A DNA stretch of 64,000 bases from Stutzerimonas stutzeri (GTDB taxonomy: Bacteria > Pseudomonadota > Gammaproteobacteria > Pseudomonadales > Pseudomonadaceae): contig NZ_CP036186.1 of the NCBI RefSeq assembly GCF_015291885.1, positions 2,245,001-2,309,000 of the forward strand. Direction: 5' to 3'. Shown piece after piece: positions 48,494 through 57,200 of the stretch. Made by a program: the position numbers and the translations under genes. Within the stretch, counting starts at the first letter, position 1. The number at the start of each line of letters is the position of its first letter. The notes below the pieces were generated by a model. It was not told the DNA's origin and did not search any database. It worked only from the letters and a program-made list of their open reading frames with translations.

Positions 48494-49495
48494 TTACTGG
48501 GCGAGCGCTTCGGTGAATTGGGCGTCGTAGGTCTGGCTGAAATCCGGGATGGTCGGGATCTGCCCGTTGTCCTTGAGCAGCTTGGCGATGATCGCGCCGC
48601 TGCCATGGAAGGAATGGGTGTCGTCGCCTGGGCTGAAGCTCTTGCCCATCTCCGCAAGGGGGATGTTGTAGGCGCCGACCATCTGCTCGACGGCTTCTTC
48701 GGCGCTGACGCCAAGCACCTCACCGATGATCTTCGCCGACTCCTCAGGGTGCGCCTGCATGTAGGCCAGGCCGTCGAGATAGCCCTGGATCATCGCCTTG
48801 ATGGCGGCGGGCTTCTTGGCGATCACCGCCTCGTCGAACACCAGTACATCAGTGATCAGCCCCGGTGCGTCCTTGGACGAATAGACCACCTTGAATTTGT
48901 CGCCGCCGCCCATGGAAAGGATCTGCGAGACGTTGGGCTCGTAGGTCACGCCGACCGGCAGGTTACCCGAGGCCATGGCGCCGGGGATGCCTTCCGGGGT
49001 CATGTTGACGGCATTGATGTCCTTGTCGCTCATGCCGTTCTGCTGCAGCGCATAGGCCAGCAGGAAGTCGGAGGGCGACAGTGGATTGAAGCCGACCTTC
49101 TTGCCCTTGAAGTCGGCCACGGACTGAATCGAGGCATCGGCAACGATGGCGTCACCGCCATTTGAGAAGTCGATGGGCATCACCACCCGGTGCTTCAAGC
49201 CCTTGGCGACCGAGGCCACTACCTGGTCGTAGGTGAGCATGCCACCGTCCAGCGCGCGGCTTACCATGGCGGTGGGGATCAGCGCCGGGTCGTTGAAGAA
49301 CTGCAGGTCCACGTCCAGGCCGTGGGGCTTGAACAGGTCGAGCTTGTTGGCAACATAGAAGGGGCCATAGCCGGCCCAGACCACGGTGCCGATCTTCAGC
49401 TTCTCGGCAGCCTGGCTGGCCAGCGGTGAAAACAACGTCGCGACGGCCAGGCCGGCGGCGAGGAGGGTCTTGTTCAGCGAGCGCAGTGTGGACAT
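48494..49495 (-). CDS. ABC substrate-binding protein of operon A
   Basis: A 333-residue periplasmic protein of the NMT1/SsuA/TauA type. Signal peptide MSTLRSLNKTLLAAGLAVAT...SQAAE, then LKIGTVVWAGYGPFYVANKLDLFKPHGLDVDLQFFNDPALIPTAMVSRALDGGMLTYDQVVASVAKG and DFKGKKVGFNPLSPSDFLLAYALQQNG. First gene after guanidine-I riboswitch A (49545-49635). It probably delivers its ligand to the permease/ATPase pair at the far end of the same operon. The ligand is presumably a guanidine derivative. Confidence 0.88.
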   Translation of the reverse strand: MSTLRSLNKTLLAAGLAVATLFSPLASQAAEKLKIGTVVWAGYGPFYVANKLDLFKPHGLDVDLQFFNDPALIPTAMVSRALDGGMLTYDQVVASVAKGLKHRVVMPIDFSNGGDAIVADASIQSVADFKGKKVGFNPLSPSDFLLAYALQQNGMSDKDINAVNMTPEGIPGAMASGNLPVGVTYEPNVSQILSMGGGDKFKVVYSSKDAPGLITDVLVFDEAVIAKKPAAIKAMIQGYLDGLAYMQAHPEESAKIIGEVLGVSAEEAVEQMVGAYNIPLAEMGKSFSPGDDTHSFHGSGAIIAKLLKDNGQIPTIPDFSQTYDAQFTEALAQ

Positions 49496-49544
49496 GGCGT
49501 GATTTCCCTACACATTGGAATGACAGGCACGGGATGACATCGCG

Positions 49545-49635
49545 TCTCCCGGGCTTTTATCCCTCCGTGTAGTCCCGTCCCTGGGACCGGAGAACTCTCG
49601 GACCAGCGCCCACTCCCTGTGAGCCGGAACCCTAG
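49545..49635 (-). ncRNA. Guanidine-I (ykkC) riboswitch A
   Basis: The minus strand contains the ykkC-I consensus in order: CTAGGGTTCCG (49635-49625), CTGGTCCGAGAGTT, ACACGG and GGGATAAAAGCCCGGGAGA ending at 49545. It stands 49 bases before the binding-protein start. A downstream ATCCCGTG (in 49526-49540) can pair with CACGG...GGAT of the aptamer, a possible switching helix. It senses free guanidinium and turns genes on. Confidence 0.95.
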
Positions 49636-49667
49636 TTCTCCTTGAAGTTGCTCCTGTGATTGTGCCA

Positions 49668-49683
49668 AGCGTCATGAGTGCCG
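49668..49683 (-). promoter_or_regulatory. Weak sigma-54-like promoter upstream of riboswitch A
   Basis: The minus strand reads CGGCAC-TCATG-ACGCT: GG and GC are correctly spaced, but the -12 element is poor. The region 49684-49987 beyond it contains no gene I can support. Confidence 0.35.
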
Positions 49684-49987
49684 GTGGCGACTCATCCCGT
49701 TCACTGTGGATAGAGCAGGTTGCGTGCCAGATGCCGTGCAAGCTTGGAAAACCCGCATGAAACGGGGCGTGCGGTGCAGCACGGGGCTCTTTGTTGAGTG
49801 GGCGGACGTGCTCGGATGCAGGTCAATTTCCGAAACGACGCTCCCGAATGGTGCTGCACCGTGCATGATCGAGTATCGACAGTGGATCTGCCCCAGCGCC
49901 GCGGATGCTGGCCGGCGAAAACCTTGAACGATGCCGGGCCAGGTCAGTCGGAATAAATGAATCCATGAGAAACAGGGAGCCACCACA

Positions 49988-50074
49988 ATGCTGAAATTTC
50001 TTGGCAGCACCATCGGTATCATTTTTCTGATCGGCCTGATCGTCGTCTTCGGTCTCTTTGCGCTGATCTTCTAA
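49988..50074 (+). CDS. 28-residue single-span membrane peptide
   Basis: An open frame of 28 codons beginning MLKFLGSTIGIIFLIG and continuing with an unbroken hydrophobic helix to the stop at 50072-50074. A good ribosome site, GGGAG, lies eight bases before the ATG. Almost the entire peptide is one transmembrane segment, with Lys3 the only charge. It resembles short inner-membrane peptides often missed by annotation. It lies 104 bases before the mscS-like gene in the same direction. No family recognised. Confidence 0.55.
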   Translation: MLKFLGSTIGIIFLIGLIVVFGLFALIF

Positions 50075-50177
50075 GCATCCACGTTCGCTCTGAGCCGCAG
50101 TCCGTAAGCCGGCCGGCTCGGGGCTGCGGTTCTGCTGTGCTTAATCAGCCACGTCTGCCTCGGCCCGCCCGCTGCCC

Positions 50178-51506
50178 ATGAAAGCCCTGTCGCTCGCCAT
50201 TCTAACGCTGCTATTGACCGTCACAACCCTGCTCACCCCGTCGGCAGTTACGGCGCAGGTGGATGATGGCTTGGCTACCGTGCGCCTTGATGGTCGTGCG
50301 CTGTTCCGCCTGGGCGGCACTGAGGAACTGGATGCGCGCCTGCGAGCGCGGCAAATCGAACGTCAATTGCTGGCAGTGCTGGAAACGCCACTAGGGATTA
50401 CCAAGGCGCGCGTAGTGCCCGTTGGCGAGAATGCCGATGCGCGCCAAATCACAATGGCGGGGCGCACGCTTATGCAGGTCACCGAGGAGGATGCCGAAGC
50501 CAACGGCCGCACCCTGGAAGCGCAGACCGTGGAGTGGGCCACTGTGCTCGAAGCGGCGCTGGAGCAGGCCAGCACCCGGCGTACGTCCGAGCGCGACCGC
50601 TTCGTCACCGATGTGCGCGCCAGCATCGATACGGCTTTCGCCCGGCTTCTTGAAGCAGCTATCAGCATCGTGCCTCGTGCGCTGGCGGCGCTTCTTGTCA
50701 TCGGTGTGTTTTGGGCTCTGGCTGCTGGCGTGCGAGCGTTGATCCGGATTATCTCCCATCGTCTGATACGCGATCGGACGGTGGAGAACCTGATCAAGCA
50801 GGTCAGCTACTACACGGTGTGGTTACTCGGCCTGATCGTGGCGGCCAACGCCTTCGGGCTGGAACCGGGCACGCTGGTTACGGGCCTTGGGCTGACCAGT
50901 CTGGCGCTCGGCTTCGCACTCAAGGACATCCTTTCCAACTTTGTCAGCGGCCTGCTGATCCTCACCTTGCGGCCGTTCCAGCTCGGCGACCAGATCATCA
51001 TCGGCGACACCGAGGGCAGTGTGGAGCGCATCGAACTGCGTGCTACTCAAATCCGCACCTATGACGGCCGCAGGGTATTGGTGCCCAACGCCGAGACGTT
51101 TACCTCCCGCGTCACCAATAACACCGCGGCGCCAATACGCCGCGGTCAGGTGATTTGCTACTTGGGCTATAACGTCGACTTGCAGCGCGTGCTGGACGTG
51201 CTCAAGGAGGCCACTCAACGCGCGGAGGGCGTTATCGCCGAGCCGCCGCCTTCAGTGGCGATACGCGAGATGGGCCAGAGCGAGCTCGCCTTCCAGGTGC
51301 AGTTCTGGTGCGACTCACGCCGATCCGATTTCATGCTTACCGCATCACGGGTGCGCGCCAATCTAATAGAGGCCTTGCGCGCCGCGGGCATTGCACTGCC
51401 TGGGTCGGGAGTTCAGCAGGTGGTGTTGCGAGAAGGCCGATTGACGCTAGACGGCGTACCGCCAATGCCACGAAGCGAGGGAGAGTCGAGCAGTGGCGGT
51501 TTATAG
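50178..51506 (+). CDS. MscS-family mechanosensitive ion channel
   Basis: A 442-residue small-conductance channel. An N-terminal signal or helix (LSLAILTLLLTVTTLLTPSAVTAQ) precedes a ~110-residue periplasmic part, then membrane helices (IVPRALAALLVIGVFWALAAGV; SYYTVWLLGLIVAANAFGL). The pore helix and beta domain follow: GLGLTSLALGFALKDILSNFVSGLLILTLRPFQLGDQIIIGDTEGSVERIELRATQIRTYDGRRVLVPNAE. It protects against osmotic downshift. It separates the two guanidine operons and runs opposite to them; no regulatory link is visible. Confidence 0.88.
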   Translation: MKALSLAILTLLLTVTTLLTPSAVTAQVDDGLATVRLDGRALFRLGGTEELDARLRARQIERQLLAVLETPLGITKARVVPVGENADARQITMAGRTLMQVTEEDAEANGRTLEAQTVEWATVLEAALEQASTRRTSERDRFVTDVRASIDTAFARLLEAAISIVPRALAALLVIGVFWALAAGVRALIRIISHRLIRDRTVENLIKQVSYYTVWLLGLIVAANAFGLEPGTLVTGLGLTSLALGFALKDILSNFVSGLLILTLRPFQLGDQIIIGDTEGSVERIELRATQIRTYDGRRVLVPNAETFTSRVTNNTAAPIRRGQVICYLGYNVDLQRVLDVLKEATQRAEGVIAEPPPSVAIREMGQSELAFQVQFWCDSRRSDFMLTASRVRANLIEALRAAGIALPGSGVQQVVLREGRLTLDGVPPMPRSEGESSSGGL

Positions 51507-51662
51507 AACTCCGAGGCAGTTTTTGCGTGTGCCCAAGATGCTGCGGTGGGAGGCTGCGACGACGGGGGACGGCTGCTGAGTGCAGGTCCGTCACCCGGTT
51601 CCCGGCCAAGGTGGTGGGCTGAAACCCACCCTACGAGCTGATCAGGTGTCGGGCAAATGCTT

Positions 51663-53480
51663 TCAAGGCTGCTCCGCTTGGCTGCGTTGCGCCAACCAAG
51701 ACTTCCAGCCGCCGAAACGAGTGATGTCCTCGGCATCGGCCAACCCATAGCCGTCGCAGATAAAGCCGGTTTCCCAGCGCCCGTCATCTAGCTCCACTTT
51801 GCCCAGGCCCAGCGGCGCGGGGATGCCGGTCAGGAAAGAGCCCAGCTCGCTGCTGGGGATGTCCCAGACTTCCACGGCAATCGCCGCGCCACCCTCGGCG
51901 ACACGCACCATCCCCGGGCGTAATATCGGGCCGCCGGCCAGCGCATAGAGCTTGTACGCCGCGCTGCTGGTGGTTGCCTCCAGCAGCCGACCGCCGCGCT
52001 GGCGAAGTTGCCAGTTCAGCGGCAGGCCATCGAGGTGCGCACCGCAGACGACTACTCTTGATCGGTCGCTGCGCGCCGGATTCTGCGGGGCAGGTGTTGT
52101 GATCGCATTGCTGCCCACCAGGGCCAGGCCGGTCTTGCGTTGCAGTGCGTCTGCCAGGCTCAGCAGGTATTGGTCGGTGAACACGCGGCCGAACAGCGTC
52201 ACGCCCCAGGGCAGCTCGTTCTCCATAACGCCGGCAGGTGCAGCCACGGCGGCGTAATCCAGCATGTTCATGAAGTTGGTGTAGTAGCCCAGGTCCGAGT
52301 TGCGCTTGACCGGTTCGGCGTGAAGCTCGGCGAGCGTCACCGGGCGCGGGTACGCGGGCGTCAGTACGCAATCGACCTCGGCCATGATCCGGTCGCAGAT
52401 GGCCTTCAGCTGCTGCAGGCGGTATTGCGCTTCGAACAGTTGCACGGCGGTGGTGACCGGTGCCTTTTCCAGTACCGCCTTTATCACCGGCAGGACGGCG
52501 TCGGGTTGCTGCTCGATCAGCGCGCCGGCCACGCTATAGCGTTCGGCGACCCAGGGGCCTTCGTAGAGCAGGCGCGCGGCTTCTAGGAAGGGCGAAAAGT
52601 CCATTTCCACCGGCTCGCCACCGATGGCTTTTAGCTGCTCAATGGTGGCGGCGAACAGCGCCGGACTTTCCGGGCAGCCGAGGAATTCGAGTTGCTTCGG
52701 CACACCGAAGCGAAAGGGTTTCACCTGGCCAAATGCCGTGCCGTCGTTCCACAGCGGGTTGGCGCGGCTGTATTCGTCATGCGGATCGAGCTTGGCGGTG
52801 AGCGCCAGCAGCTGGCTGGCTTCGGCCGCTGTGGCGGTGAAGAAGGTCACGCAGTCCAGCGTGCGACAGGCCGGGACAACGCCGGCGGTGGAGATTAGCC
52901 CTTTGCTGGCCTTGAGGCCCACCAGATTGTTCAGCGCCGCCGGCACGCGGCCGGAGCCTGCGGTGTCGGTGCCCAGGGCAAAAGTGCACAGGCCCAGCGC
53001 CACGGCCAGAGATGAGCCGGCGCTGGAGCCACCGGAGGGGTAGTCGGGGCGCACGCTGTTGCGGCACTCGCCATAGGGCGAGCGGGTGCCGTTGAGCCCG
53101 GTGGCGAATTGGTCGAGGTTGGTCTTGCCGAGTGGTATTGCTCCCAGCGCAATCAACTGTTCGACGATGGTGGCGCTGGTTTCAGGGGTGTAGGCGAACG
53201 CCGGGCACGCAGCAGTCGTGGGTATGCCGGCCAGGTCGATGTTGTCCTTGATGGCGAACGGGATGCCGTAGAGCGGCAGCTTGTCTGGCGTCTTGTTCTC
53301 CAGTGCGGTCAGGTAGGGTTCGAGCTCTTCGACGCTTAGCAGGTGGATAAAGGCGTTGAATTCCCCGTTCAGTTCAGCGGCCGTGGCGTGTAGTTGCAGG
53401 ATCAGCTGGCGCGGGGTCGTGGTGCCGGCTTCATAGGCATTGCGCAGCGTGTCGAGGCGCAGATCGAAATGGGTCGTCAT
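51663..53480 (-). CDS. atzF: Allophanate hydrolase
   Basis: A 605-residue amidase-signature enzyme that splits allophanate into ammonia and CO2. The Lys-cisSer-Ser triad is in IPFAIKDNIDLAG, YPSGGSSAGSSLAVALG and GTDTAGSGRVPAALNNLVGLKAS. The extra C-terminal domain of ~130 residues (RVVVCGAHLDGLPLNWQLRQRGGRLLEATTSSAAYKLYALAGGPILRPGMVRV) is the AtzF/DUR1,2 C-domain. The start at 53480 gives MTTHFDLRLDTLRNAY. Last gene of operon B; a 728-base gap of repeats separates it from the carboxylase gene. Confidence 0.93.
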   Translation of the reverse strand: MTTHFDLRLDTLRNAYEAGTTTPRQLILQLHATAAELNGEFNAFIHLLSVEELEPYLTALENKTPDKLPLYGIPFAIKDNIDLAGIPTTAACPAFAYTPETSATIVEQLIALGAIPLGKTNLDQFATGLNGTRSPYGECRNSVRPDYPSGGSSAGSSLAVALGLCTFALGTDTAGSGRVPAALNNLVGLKASKGLISTAGVVPACRTLDCVTFFTATAAEASQLLALTAKLDPHDEYSRANPLWNDGTAFGQVKPFRFGVPKQLEFLGCPESPALFAATIEQLKAIGGEPVEMDFSPFLEAARLLYEGPWVAERYSVAGALIEQQPDAVLPVIKAVLEKAPVTTAVQLFEAQYRLQQLKAICDRIMAEVDCVLTPAYPRPVTLAELHAEPVKRNSDLGYYTNFMNMLDYAAVAAPAGVMENELPWGVTLFGRVFTDQYLLSLADALQRKTGLALVGSNAITTPAPQNPARSDRSRVVVCGAHLDGLPLNWQLRQRGGRLLEATTSSAAYKLYALAGGPILRPGMVRVAEGGAAIAVEVWDIPSSELGSFLTGIPAPLGLGKVELDDGRWETGFICDGYGLADAEDITRFGGWKSWLAQRSQAEQP

Positions 53481-53551
53481 GGTTGGCTTCCTCTGTGGCA
53501 GGCCTGGTCTGTTCGGGCGGTCGGGATTCAGGTCAGGCTGGCGGCCCTTTC

Positions 53552-54045
53552 CCCTCACCCCAGCCCTCTCCCCAAAGGGGCGAGGGGGTTGATCCGGTGT
53601 TGCTGGCGGTCTTTGTGGTCTGGCGTTGCTTTGGTGCTGTTAGTCCGGCGCCTGTGGTGTGTGTCGTGGCGAGGCATCTGGTTGGGTTTCTTTCCCTCAC
53701 CCCAGCCCTCTCCCCCAAGGGGGCGAGGGGGTTGATCCGGTGTTGCTGGCGGTCTTTGTGGTCTGGCGTTGCTTTAGTGCTGTTAGTCCGGAGCCTTTGA
53801 TGTGTGTCGTGGCGAGGCATCTGGTTGGGTTTCTTCCCCTCTCCCCGGCCCTCTCCCCCAAGGGGCGAGGGGGTTGATCCGGTGTTGCTGGCGGTCAGGT
53901 GGTCCGGTGTTGCTTTAGTGCTGTCAGTGCGGAGCCTGTGGTATGTCGTGGCGGAGGAACTTGGTTGGGCCTCTTTCCCCTCACCCCAGCCCTCTCCCCA
54001 AAGGGGCGAGGGGGTTGATTCGGTGTTGCTGTTGGTCTGTGGTCT
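53552..54045. repeat. Four tandem ~142-base units, each with a REP-like palindrome
   Basis: Near-identical units start at 53552, 53694, 53837 and 53978 (steps 142, 143 and 141). Each opens with CCCTCACCCCAGCCCTCTCC, then CCAAAGGGGCGAGGG, which folds into a GC hairpin, followed by a shared spacer (TTGATCCGGTGTTGCTGGC and onward). The last copy degrades after about 54045. They occupy the untranslated gap between the carboxylase and atzF genes. Confidence 0.85.
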
Positions 54046-54147
54046 GACATTGATTTCGTATCGCAGGCGCCGGGAGTTCGGTGTGTGGTTCATGGCAATG
54101 CGCGAGCTGCGTCGATGTCAGCCCCCCCGCGCCCGCGCCGAACCGGT

Positions 54148-54183
54148 CCCCTCTCCCTGAGGGAGAGGGCTAGGGTGAGGGGG
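54148..54183. repeat. Inverted REP-like palindrome
   Basis: CCCCTCTCCCTGAGGGAGAG followed by GGCTAGGGTGAGGG: same family as the tandem units but in opposite orientation, 26 bases after the carboxylase stop codon. Confidence 0.75.
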
Positions 54184-54208
54184 AAATGGTCGGCAAAGAC
54201 CACAGTTC

Positions 54209-57200
54209 TCAAACCTCCTCGATCACCACCACCCGTTGGCCGGCGCGCACCGGAGAGCCGGGTTGCACACGGATGTCCTTCACCACCCCGGCGACCGGAG
54301 CGATGAGCGGAATCTCCATCTTCATGCTCTCAAGGATCACCAGCACGTCGCCGGCAGCCACGCGCGTGCCCTCAGCCACCGACACCTGCCAGAGATTGCC
54401 GGCGATATGGCTCTCGATGCCGTGCTGGCCGCAACCGAGCGGGGCGTCCTCGCCGAGATCGGCCGCTACTTCCTCGCTCTCGAAATGCGCCAGCCCCGAT
54501 TCGATCCAGCGCTGGCGTTCGGCGTCGAAGGCGCCGCGCTGCTGGCGGCGGAAGGTGTCGATGCTGTCGGCCTCGGCGGCGAGAAAGCCCTGGTAGTCCG
54601 ACAGGCGCAGCTCGGTCTCCTCGATCCTCAGTGGGTAGCGGCCCAGCGGGAAATCGCGGCGGATCTTCTGCAGATCCTCGGCCGAGACCGGGAAGAAGCG
54701 GATCTGGTCAAAGAAGCGCAGCAGCCACGGCTGGCCGCCGAAGGCCTCGACCGCGCGGTAGCGGTTCCACATCTGCAGGGTGCGGCCGACGAACTGGTAG
54801 CCGCCCGGGCCTTCCATGCCGTAGATGCACATGTACGCGCCGCCGATACCCACCGAATTCTCCGCTGTCCAGGTACGCGCCGGGTTGTATTTGGTAGTAA
54901 CCAGACGGTGGCGCGGGTCCAGCGGGGTGGCCACCGGCGCGCCGAGGTAAACGTCACCCAGGCCCATCACCAGGTAGCTGGCCTCGAACACCGTGCGGTA
55001 CACCTCGTCGAGGTTCGGCAGGTCGTTGATGCGACGGATGAACTCCAGGTTGCTCGGGCACCAGGGCGCGTCCTTGCGGACCGTGGTCATGTACTTCTCG
55101 ATCGCCAGCTGGCAAGCCGGGTCGTCCCAGGACAGCGGCAGGTGGACGATGCGCGAGGGCACTTTGAGATCCTGCGCGGCGCACACTGCGTCCCACAGGC
55201 CGGCAACCGTCTCCAGCAGCGCGGTCAGCGGCAGGGTTTCCGGCTGGTAGTGGACCTGCAGGGAGCGGATACCGGGCGTGAGGTCGATGACGCCGTCGAG
55301 GTTCTCGGCTTCGAGGGCCTGCATCAAGGCATGGCCGCGGAAGCGCAGCACCAGGTTCAGTTCCGGTGCGCCGATTTCTAGCAGCAAATGGGTGTCGCCG
55401 GAGAGTCGGGCGACCAGACGGGTGTCGTCCTGGCCGAGGTCGAGGACGATGGGGGAGGTGAGCGCATATTCCGCAGACTGCGCGTAAATGCCCCCTCTCC
55501 CCCCGGGAGAGGGCTGGGGTGAGGGGCTTTTGCTGTCGGTTGAAACAGCCATCACCCCGATCGCGGGCCGCCCCGGCCCCTCTCTCGGAGGGAGAGGGGA
55601 GACAAGCGCGCACTCTTCGCGCCGGGCTCTTGCCAGCTCCCGCGCTGTGGCGATATCCACCGGGACAAAGCGCACTTTATCCCCTGCCTTAAGCTGCCCG
55701 AGCTGCCACAGGTCCGCCTCGATAATGGTCACCGGACAGACAAACCCCCCCAGGCTCGGGCCGTCCGGGCCGAGGATCACCGGCATGTCGCCGGTGAAGT
55801 CCACCGCACCGATGGCGTAGGGGTTGTCGTGGATATTGGATGGATGCAAACCGGCTTCGCCGCCGCTCTCGCGCACCCATTCGGGCTTGGGCCCGATCAG
55901 ACGCACGCCGGTGCGGCTGGAGTTGAAGTGCACTTCCCAGTCGGTGGCGAAGAAACGCGCGATATAGCTTTCGGTGAAATACTCCGGCGCGCCGTGCGGG
56001 CCGTAGATCACCCGCAGCTCGCGCACCGCCGGCAAGGCGCTGCACAGCTCGTCTGCCAGCGTGGCGCCGGCAGACGAGTCGCTCAGCGGCGCCAGGTGCA
56101 GCACGTCGCCGGCACGCAGGGCGCGGCCGCCGTGACCGCCGAACTGGCCGAGGGTAAAGGTGCTCTTGCTGCCCAGATACTCCGGCACCTGCACCCCGCC
56201 GCGCACGGCCAGGTAGGAGCGGGCACCGGCGCCGGCGATGGTGCCGATGGTCAGGGTGCTGCCGGCCTTGACCAGAATGGCAGTGCACATCGGCTGCGCG
56301 ACGTCATCGAGCCTGAGCGGAATCTCGGCACCGGTGACCGTCACCACCGCATCGGTGTTAAAGCGCAGAATCGGTCCGCTCATGGTGATTTCCAGCCCGG
56401 CGGCGTCCTCGGGGTTGCCCAAAAGGGCATTGCCCAGGCGCAGCGCGCGGCTGTCCATCGGGCCGGACGGCGGCACGCCCACCGCCCAGTAGCCGAGGCG
56501 ACCGGGGAAGTCCTGCACGGTGGTCTGGGTGCCGGCGCTGATGACCTCGAAGGTATCGGCCTTGTAGCTGAGGCCCTCCAGACAGCGGGTCCAGGGGTTG
56601 CCGCTGGCAAACGGGGTGAAGGCAAGGATCTGGCGCAAGTAACCGCGGTTGGTTTCCACACCGTAGAGCAGGGTGTCGCCGAGGGCGGCGTCCAGCGCAA
56701 CGCGGGCGTCCTCGCGGCTCGGCGCCCAGGTGATGATCTTGGCGATCATCGGGTCGAAATACGGCGGGATCTCGCAGCCAGCCTCGACCCAGGTGTCGAT
56801 GCGCAGTTGCCGGCTTTCCGCTTCCGGGAAATTAACGGCGGTGAGCAGGCCCGGGCTCGGCTGGAAATCCCGGCCCGGGTCTTCGGCGTAGACGCGCGCT
56901 TGGATCGAGTGGCCGCTGGGCTTGAGACCCTTCACCAGCTCGGCCAAAGGCGGCAGGTCGCCGGCGGCCAGCTCGATCATCCAGCGCACCAGATCGACGC
57001 CCCAGACCTGCTCGGTGACGCCGTGCTCGACCTGCAGGCGGGTGTTCACCTCGAGGAAGTAGAAGCGCAGGGCCTCAGCGTCGTAGACGAACTCGACGGT
57101 GCCGGCGCTGCGGTAGTCGACGGCCTTGGCCAGCGTGATAGCCGCTTCGCACAGGGCCTCGGCCATGCCGGCCGGCAGGTTCGGTGCCGGAGTTTCCTCC

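Noticed and set aside
49540..49640. Small open frames over both riboswitches as peptides
   Set aside because: The conserved primary sequence is explained by the ykkC-I aptamer; no ribosome site or protein-like composition.
49636..49664. TGGCAC at 49666-49661 (minus strand) as a sigma-54 -24 element
   Set aside because: The base pair expected to be GC at -12 is AG at the correct spacing, so the invariant element is missing.
53552..54045. CRISPR-like array
   Set aside because: Units of about 142 bases are repeated whole, with no short-repeat/unique-spacer pattern and no cas genes; these are REP-containing tandem repeats.
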